Below are positions 53,519 to 57,934 of a stretch of DNA of 57,934 nucleotides, in pieces. The stretch's first letter is position 1, and each line of letters opens with the position of its first letter. The stretch is taken from positions 1 through 57,934 of the forward strand of contig SCSF01000087.1 of assembly GCA_004298435.1 (NCBI GenBank), given 5' to 3'. This DNA is from Beijerinckiaceae bacterium (lineage in GTDB: Bacteria; Pseudomonadota; Alphaproteobacteria; Rhizobiales; Beijerinckiaceae). The notes below the pieces were generated by a model. It did no database searches and was not told the origin of the DNA. It saw only the letters and a program-made list of their open reading frames with translations. Made by a program: the position numbers and the translations under genes.

Positions 53519-53548
53519 GGGAACCTTTGCGGGTCTGCTGCATCAAAT
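53519..53548 (+). promoter_or_regulatory. Putative ECF-sigma promoter upstream of the DUF4142-cupredoxin genes
   Basis: GGGAACCTTT (53519-53528) and ATCAAAT (53542-53548), 17 nt after GGAAC, matching the element before the sigma gene in both parts and in spacing. It lies 5 bp after the sigma stop codon. Confidence 0.6.
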
Positions 53549-53593
53549 TTCTTACCGAGCCCGGTGGAACCGGGCGCTGAAATGGAGATTTTG

Positions 53594-54115
53594 ATGCTTG
53601 CCAAATTGTCAGCGTGCCTCGCCACGCTTGCCTTGCTGTCCGCGCCTGCGTTCGCGCAGGGCAACAAGCCAACCGATCCGCAAATTGCACATATCGCTTA
53701 CACGGCGGACAAAATTGACATTGTGGCGGCCAAGCAGGCGCTGGCGAAATCCAAGAACAAGGAAGTCCGCGCATTCGCGCAGGATATGGTGCGCGACCAT
53801 AGCGAGGTGAACAAGGAGGCGCTTGCGCTCGTCAAGAAGCTGAAGGTAACGCCGCAGGACAATCCGACCAGCCGCGCATTGAGCAAACAGGCGGCGGCGG
53901 AACGCAAGAAGCTTGCGAAGCTGCACGGCCCCGCCTTCGACAAGGCCTATGTCGCGAACGAGATCGCCTATCACAAGGAAGTGGACAACGCGCTTGAGAC
54001 GACGCTCATCCCGTCCGCCAGCAACGCCCAGCTCAAGAGCCTGCTGCAAACCGGCCTGAAGATTTTTCAGGGCCACGAGCAGCACGCCGAGCATGTCGCC
54101 GCCGATTTGAAGTAA
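53594..54115 (+). CDS. DUF4142 exported protein
   Basis: 173 residues from the ATG at 53594 (GGAG 6 nt upstream). Signal peptide LSACLATLALLSAPAFAQG is followed by the DUF4142 helical bundle (TDPQIAHIAYTADKIDIVAA, FAQDMVRDHSEVNKEALALV, HKEVDNALETTLIPSASNA). The domain resembles ferritin-like bundles, but its function is not established. Members are often controlled by ECF sigma factors. 11 bp before the cupredoxin gene. Confidence 0.9.
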   Translation: MLAKLSACLATLALLSAPAFAQGNKPTDPQIAHIAYTADKIDIVAAKQALAKSKNKEVRAFAQDMVRDHSEVNKEALALVKKLKVTPQDNPTSRALSKQAAAERKKLAKLHGPAFDKAYVANEIAYHKEVDNALETTLIPSASNAQLKSLLQTGLKIFQGHEQHAEHVAADLK

Positions 54116-54126
54116 GGGATTATGTC

Positions 54127-54441
54127 ATGGCTCCGGGGCGGATTTGTTTCACCGCGCTTATGGTGTTGGGACTATCCATCCCGGCGCAGGCAAAAACCAT
54201 TCGCGTGACGATCGACAAGCTGGATTACATTCCTGCTGTGGCGCAGGCGAAAGTCGGCGACACGATCGAATGGATCAACAAGGATGCGCTCGCGCATACA
54301 GCGACCGCAAAGAACGGCGCCTGGAACGTCATGCTCAAACCGAAGAAAAACGGGCATATCGTTCTGAAAAAAGCCGGCAGCGTCGATTACTTCTGCAAGT
54401 TCCATCCCAATATGAAGGGACGTGTGGTTGTGACGCCGTAA
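54127..54441 (+). CDS. Cupredoxin-domain protein (amicyanin/plastocyanin-like)
   Basis: 104 residues with a signal peptide (ICFTALMVLGLSIPAQA). The type-1 copper ligands are visible: His in DALAHTATA, then Cys, His and Met in DYFCKFHPNMKG. It is a periplasmic electron carrier or copper protein. It follows the DUF4142 gene by 11 bp, and probably shares the ECF-dependent promoter at 53519. The redox partner is unknown. Confidence 0.92.
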   Translation: MAPGRICFTALMVLGLSIPAQAKTIRVTIDKLDYIPAVAQAKVGDTIEWINKDALAHTATAKNGAWNVMLKPKKNGHIVLKKAGSVDYFCKFHPNMKGRVVVTP

Positions 54442-54450
54442 AATCCAGCC

Positions 54451-55050
54451 TCATTTATTGAGCGATTTCGGGCCGCTGACGAATGGATTATTCCGAATAT
54501 AAAATCGCAGGAGGCGATCTGCCTCCCGGGTAATGCCGATCCTGATGCTCTGTCCGATTTCGTCTGGCTCGGCGTCACCGCGTGCGAGCCACAGCAGGCC
54601 TTTTTGGCAAAGATCAATCCCGTCGAGCGCAGCATCGATCCGCAATGCCGCGGCAAGCCGTCCCGGTCCTCGCGTCAGATCGCGCAAGCGTTCGACGCCA
54701 CGGTTTTGGTGCATGATCGCGATGCCTTCGCACGGCTCGATCGCGCGGATCAGGACGCCCGCTCCAACGCCCGGCGTCTCGCTCGAGACATTGAGCATGT
54801 ATGAGATGCCATAAGCGAGATAGACATAGGCGTGCCCGCGTTCGAGAAAGAGCGAACGGTTACGCTTCGTCATGCCTCGGAAGGCGTGCCCTGCGGCATC
54901 GCCGATGACATAGGCTTCTGTCTCGACAATGATGCCCGTCACAACGCCTTCGGGCAAATCCCGCACCAAGGTCTTGCCGAGGAGATATTGCGCGAGAGAC
55001 GCCGTATCGACTGGCAGCTTCGCGCGCGCCAGCGGCGCATATGCAGCCAT
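54451..55050 (-). CDS. 3-methyladenine DNA glycosylase (AAG/MPG family)
   Basis: About 199 residues from ATG 55050, or 211 from GTG 55086; neither has a clear ribosome site. Family features: IIVETEAYVIGDAAGHAFRG, TKRNRSLFLERGHAYVYLAY, a LNVSSE segment, VLIRAIEPCEG and LTRGPGRLAAALRID. It excises alkylated purines in base excision repair. It is convergent with the cupredoxin gene (9 bp between stops). Confidence 0.93.
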   Translation of the reverse strand: MAAYAPLARAKLPVDTASLAQYLLGKTLVRDLPEGVVTGIIVETEAYVIGDAAGHAFRGMTKRNRSLFLERGHAYVYLAYGISYMLNVSSETPGVGAGVLIRAIEPCEGIAIMHQNRGVERLRDLTRGPGRLAAALRIDAALDGIDLCQKGLLWLARGDAEPDEIGQSIRIGITREADRLLRFYIRNNPFVSGPKSLNK

Positions 55051-55064
55051 AGGATGTTCGGGTT

Positions 55065-55447
55065 TCAAGTCATGCGCTCGACCCACTGCGCCCGCGAAGG
55101 CCCTGGGTCGAACGGGTCGGCGAAATATTGCGTCTCGCGCGCCACTTTTCCCTCACGGAATTCCATGATGCTCACAGTGTAGGACGGCCGCCCGTCATAG
55201 GACAGGATATATTCGGTGACCCAGAGATCGCCCGCGCCCCGATGATCCGCCGTATCGTGAAGCGTTTCCGGTTTGGCTGCGCGACGCGCGACGCCTGAAT
55301 CTTCCACCGCCCGCGGATGCGCTCGCCCGATTGCGGATATTCGAGCACCGCGTCTTCCTGATAAATGAGATGCTCTTCCTCAAAGTCGTTCGCATCGGAC
55401 GCAGCCCAGTGGCGATCCAGAGCGGCGCGAATCTCCCGGTCCTCCAT
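55065..55447 (-). pseudogene. NTF2-like (SnoaL/DUF4440-type) protein gene with a frameshift
   Basis: Two frames together give a small NTF2-like protein of about 125 residues. The first starts MEDREIRAALDRHWAASDAN, the second ends SIMEFREGKVARETQYFADP. They join near 55243: the text GGGGCGCGGGCGATC keeps the frame only if two bases (CG) are removed, so a CG duplication is the probable lesion. NTF2-like folds include ketosteroid isomerase-type enzymes and binding proteins. A sequencing error could also explain this. Its 5' end is duplicated at 56936-57022. Confidence 0.75.
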
Positions 55448-55649
55448 ATCGAATCTCCTCGGGCGTTACCGTCGATGATGGTGCCGATGGGCGCCTTCTT
55501 CGACTTGTTGATAGTTTTCCCGTCTTTTCTCACGTAAGCTTGTCAAGAGTGAGGAAATCACTAGCACTGCTTGATGGCGTGTGCCGGCTGCATCCACAGG
55601 GCGGCGATGTTTGCTGACAAGGTTCTGGTTCACAGGTGGCCCTTAGCAG

Positions 55650-56939
55650 ATGATCTTGCATAAGTTCCGCGCGGCAGCGCGGCTGTTCCACGAGATGCGC
55701 GACTTTCAGGCGCGCGTCGCCCTGTGCAACAAACTCAACTTTCAATTTTGGTCGAAGGTGCATGTATGGGTCATGCGCTACCGCTCGACCATAGGCAGGC
55801 GTCAGCGCGTGGTTGTGGTGGTTGGGTCGCTCGGCAAGACGACGACCACGCGCGCTATTATGACAGCCTTGCACGGCCATGCGCCGGAATGGATACACCG
55901 GGCGGATAATTGCTTTGCACTGGTCGGGATCAATCTGCTCCGCCAGGGGCCGTGGAAGCGCTTTGCCGTACTCGAAGTCGGGATCGGCTGGCCTGGCCAG
56001 ATGGGAACCTATGCCGCCATGCTGCGACCGGATCTGGTCGTGCTCACCGCTTTGGCGACGGACCATCAGGTGAATTTCGGCGGCACCGAAAAGCTCTGGC
56101 AGGAAAAGGCGCTTATGATCCGGGGCCTGCGCGATGGCGGCGCCGCAATCATCAACGGTGACGACGAGAATGTGCGCCGCGTTGTGCGAGAGCTGGCCAC
56201 GCACACGATAAGCTATGGATTCTCTGAGGGCTGCGACATCAGCGCGCGCGGGATCGCAGTATCCCCCAACGGCACCGCATTCACCTTGATCGCCGAAGGG
56301 CAGTCATGGCCCGTGCGCAGCCAATTGGTGGGGCGCGAATCCGTGCGCGCCCTGCTGGCCGCCGTAGCGGCTGGCAGGATGGCCGGACTGGATTTCGGCA
56401 CGCTGCTTGCGCGCCTGTCCCGGCTCCCGCCGACGCCGGGGCGCATGCAGCCTGTCCCGTTGGCCAACGGGGCCGTGGCGATCTGCGACGACTTCAAGGC
56501 GAGCGTCGAGAGCATACATGCAGCGCTGGATGTGCTTGGGCAGATGCAAACCGTCAACCGGCGCATCGTGGTTCTCGGCGAGATCTACCACCCGCCGCGG
56601 CCGAGGGTCGCCCGCTATGTGGCGGTTGGCCGCCAGGCCGCTTCCGTGGCCGACCGCGTGGTGCTGGTGGGACGCCGCGCCGGACTCTATCGTCTGGGGC
56701 TTGCGGATGCCGGATGCCCGGTCGATGTGGCGTCCTCTGTCGTTGAGGCGGCGGCCTTGCTGCGCGAGCAATTGCGCCCGGGCGACGTCGTGCTGATCAA
56801 GGGCCGCGGCGAGCAGAAGCTCGCCCGCATCGCCCTGATGCTCGCTGGCCACGACGTCCGGTGCCGCCGCGTCTTCTGCACCTACGATAACGTGCTCTGC
56901 GCCGTGTGCCCGCAGTTGAGCGATGCGCGCAGCGCCTAG
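55650..56939 (+). CDS. Mur-ligase-family protein (MurF-like), stand-alone
   Basis: 429 residues. ATP P-loop RVVVVVGSLGKTTTTRAIMT, then the Mur middle-domain motifs AVLEVGIGWPGQMG, TALATDHQVNFGG and AIINGDDENVRR, and a C-terminal ligase domain with ICDDFKASVESIHAAL and GDVVLIKGRGEQKLARI. MurF joins D-Ala-D-Ala to the peptidoglycan precursor; this protein is shorter and stands outside a dcw cluster, so it probably joins a different amino compound to an acid. The substrate is unknown. It is flanked by two related NTF2-like gene 5' ends. Confidence 0.85.
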   Translation: MILHKFRAAARLFHEMRDFQARVALCNKLNFQFWSKVHVWVMRYRSTIGRRQRVVVVVGSLGKTTTTRAIMTALHGHAPEWIHRADNCFALVGINLLRQGPWKRFAVLEVGIGWPGQMGTYAAMLRPDLVVLTALATDHQVNFGGTEKLWQEKALMIRGLRDGGAAIINGDDENVRRVVRELATHTISYGFSEGCDISARGIAVSPNGTAFTLIAEGQSWPVRSQLVGRESVRALLAAVAAGRMAGLDFGTLLARLSRLPPTPGRMQPVPLANGAVAICDDFKASVESIHAALDVLGQMQTVNRRIVVLGEIYHPPRPRVARYVAVGRQAASVADRVVLVGRRAGLYRLGLADAGCPVDVASSVVEAAALLREQLRPGDVVLIKGRGEQKLARIALMLAGHDVRCRRVFCTYDNVLCAVCPQLSDARSA

Positions 56940-57022
56940 ACCAGATGCTCTTCCTCAGAGTCGTTCGCGTCGGACACAGCCCAATGGCGGTCCAGAACGG
57001 CGCGAATCTCCCGGTCGTCCAA
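56936..57022 (-). pseudogene. Duplicated 5' fragment of the NTF2-like gene
   Basis: The minus strand encodes DDREIRAVLDRHWAVSDAND and SEEEHLV, then TAG; this is nearly the same as the first 28 residues of the gene ending at 55447. The start codon has become TTG. Similarity ends at the edge of the Mur-ligase stop codon. It is a truncated paralogue. Confidence 0.8.
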
Positions 57023-57125
57023 AGCGAGCCTCCTGGAGAGTTGGTGTCGATGACGATGTGCCGGCGCGCCTTCACGCTGAGGTGCGAGTGAAGCGAGCCT
57101 CGAAGGGGGAAAAGCAACAATCCAA

Positions 57126-57815
57126 TTAAGAGGTTTCTCCTAAGGCACTTCGAACTAAATCCTGATACAAGGCCGTCAAATTCAGGGTGTGCGCTGCGAA
57201 TGAAGCCGCCTGCAAAACAGCATTGATTGCGAGGTCCACATGCTCCATTCGCTTTTGCTGTTCTTCAACTGATGGAATGCCGGCCAAGTTGAAATTACGA
57301 GCGGGGCCGCCAAAGGTTTCCATTATTTGTGCGCAATTTGCATGCACATAGCCGCTAAATGTTTTGTAGAGGCGAGCGAGCAACTGAGTAATCACTTCGT
57401 CATGACTCCCCTTTAGATAGCGAACTCTTGCGCTCCTGATTTTTGCAGTCTCGACAGCTGGCGTTGTCTGAGATCGATGGCCGTTGATAGTCATCGCGCT
57501 CTCGAAGAACCCCTTGACGAATTTATCGACGTTAGCTGAGGTGTTCGGGAATCCTTCCAATAAAAAATACACTTCGTCTATGCAGTCGTACACGCATCGA
57601 ATAGTAACACCAAAATCGATGAACAAGCCAGATTGACATAGCAATTTCATCGCGCTCAAACCCTGCGTCGCTCGTACTATCTTCAGGATAGCGACCACTT
57701 TAGCGGATTGCTCCTTATACACATAGGCTTGTATCTCTGGCACAAAGTCCGGTGCACCAATCGCCTCAACTCGAAGTCTCTCGATCAATGGGAGAAGCTG
57801 ATCTAGATGCATCAT
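57126..57815 (-). CDS. Hypothetical protein, cotranslated with an upstream helicase
   Basis: 229 residues. I do not recognise a family with certainty. The sequence is mostly helical, with a conserved-looking block FGVTIRCVYDCIDEVYFLLE and YVHANCAQIMETFGGP that resembles DUF5677-type proteins. No signal peptide. Codon and base use look more AT-rich than the neighbours, which hints at transfer. Possible starts GTG 57818, ATG 57815 and ATG 57812 are adjacent; the start overlaps the stop of the helicase gene. Confidence 0.7.
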   Translation of the reverse strand: MMHLDQLLPLIERLRVEAIGAPDFVPEIQAYVYKEQSAKVVAILKIVRATQGLSAMKLLCQSGLFIDFGVTIRCVYDCIDEVYFLLEGFPNTSANVDKFVKGFFESAMTINGHRSQTTPAVETAKIRSARVRYLKGSHDEVITQLLARLYKTFSGYVHANCAQIMETFGGPARNFNLAGIPSVEEQQKRMEHVDLAINAVLQAASFAAHTLNLTALYQDLVRSALGETS

Positions 57816-57934
57816 CACACCACCACGGTCAGCCGCTTCGCTGCTCGCGTAATCCCCGTATAGAGCCAGCGGCTTCTGTGCTCGCGGAAGGCGTAGCTCT
57901 CATCGAAGAGCACGACATCATCCCATTGCGAACC
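57815..57934 (-). CDS. C-terminal end of a UvrD/RecD-like helicase (5' part outside window)
   Basis: The minus strand from the right edge reads SQWDDVVLFDESYAFREHRS followed by RWLYTGITRAAKRLTVVV, then TGA at 57815-57817. YTGITRAAKRLTVV is the terminal motif (motif VI region) of UvrD/RecD superfamily 1 helicases. The stop overlaps the start of the hypothetical gene, so both belong to one operon. Only the last 39 codons are in the window. Confidence 0.85.
   Translation of the reverse strand, partial: GSQWDDVVLFDESYAFREHRSRWLYTGITRAAKRLTVVV

Overview
The window comes from an alphaproteobacterium, most likely of the Hyphomicrobiales (Rhizobiales). The evidence is a DUF4167 gene, an ExbB with a long Ala/Pro-rich N-terminus, Rhizobiales-type dispersed palindromic repeats, an HdeD-like membrane protein, and the overall style of gyrB, clpB and the kdp operon. 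Genus cannot be fixed by reading alone. Most of the DNA is compact chromosomal sequence with many ATGA or GTGA stop/start overlaps.

Layout. 1-5 kb: partial msrB, an HdeD-like protein, a cupin, an MHS-type transporter, and an XRE-cupin regulator paired with a DJ-1/PfpI protein. 5.3-10.7 kb: an RND efflux adaptor and pump plus an 81-residue ORF, divergent from a TetR regulator across a perfect 19-bp inverted repeat. 10.8-14.8 kb: an overlapping trio (CelD-like acyltransferase, FAD oxidoreductase, flippase). 15.1-28 kb: a selenocysteine region. 28.2-30.1 kb: a thioredoxin-like protein and a Tat-exported transglutaminase-like protein. 30.5-38.7 kb: a complete kdp potassium uptake operon (small ORF, kdpF, A, B, C, D, E). 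39-48.3 kb: a decayed TonB receptor, a cysteine desulfurase, gyrB, clpB and DUF4167. 48.5-57.9 kb: a short reading frame interrupted by TGA, tonB-exbD-exbB, a universal stress protein, an ECF sigma factor with DUF4142 and cupredoxin genes, a 3-methyladenine glycosylase, a frameshifted NTF2-like gene, a Mur-ligase-like gene and the end of a helicase operon.

The most striking part is 15.1-28 kb. A three-gene minus-strand operon encodes an NAD-type formate dehydrogenase. Its catalytic subunit is read through an in-frame TGA, followed by a hairpin whose GGTCT loop sits 18 nt after the TGA, as I recall for E. coli fdhF. The alpha subunit is split: its N-terminal iron-sulfur part is a separate gene placed last in the operon, after a NuoE-NuoF fusion. 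Convergent to this operon is a SelB that reads like an actinobacterial SelB, translationally coupled to a DUF2971 gene. On the other side of the operon lies a second, conventional set: selA, a proteobacterial-looking selB, tRNA-Sec (selC) nested inside the 3' end of that selB frame, and selD. The window therefore has two different SelB factors with a single selA, selC and selD. I infer that the formate dehydrogenase and its own SelB arrived together by transfer and draw selenocysteyl-tRNA from the resident pathway.

Other points worth attention are a TGA-interrupted short ORF at 48.5-48.75 kb, a matching promoter pair for the ECF sigma factor and the DUF4142-cupredoxin genes, and two diverged copies of the 5' end of an NTF2-like gene flanking the Mur-ligase gene.
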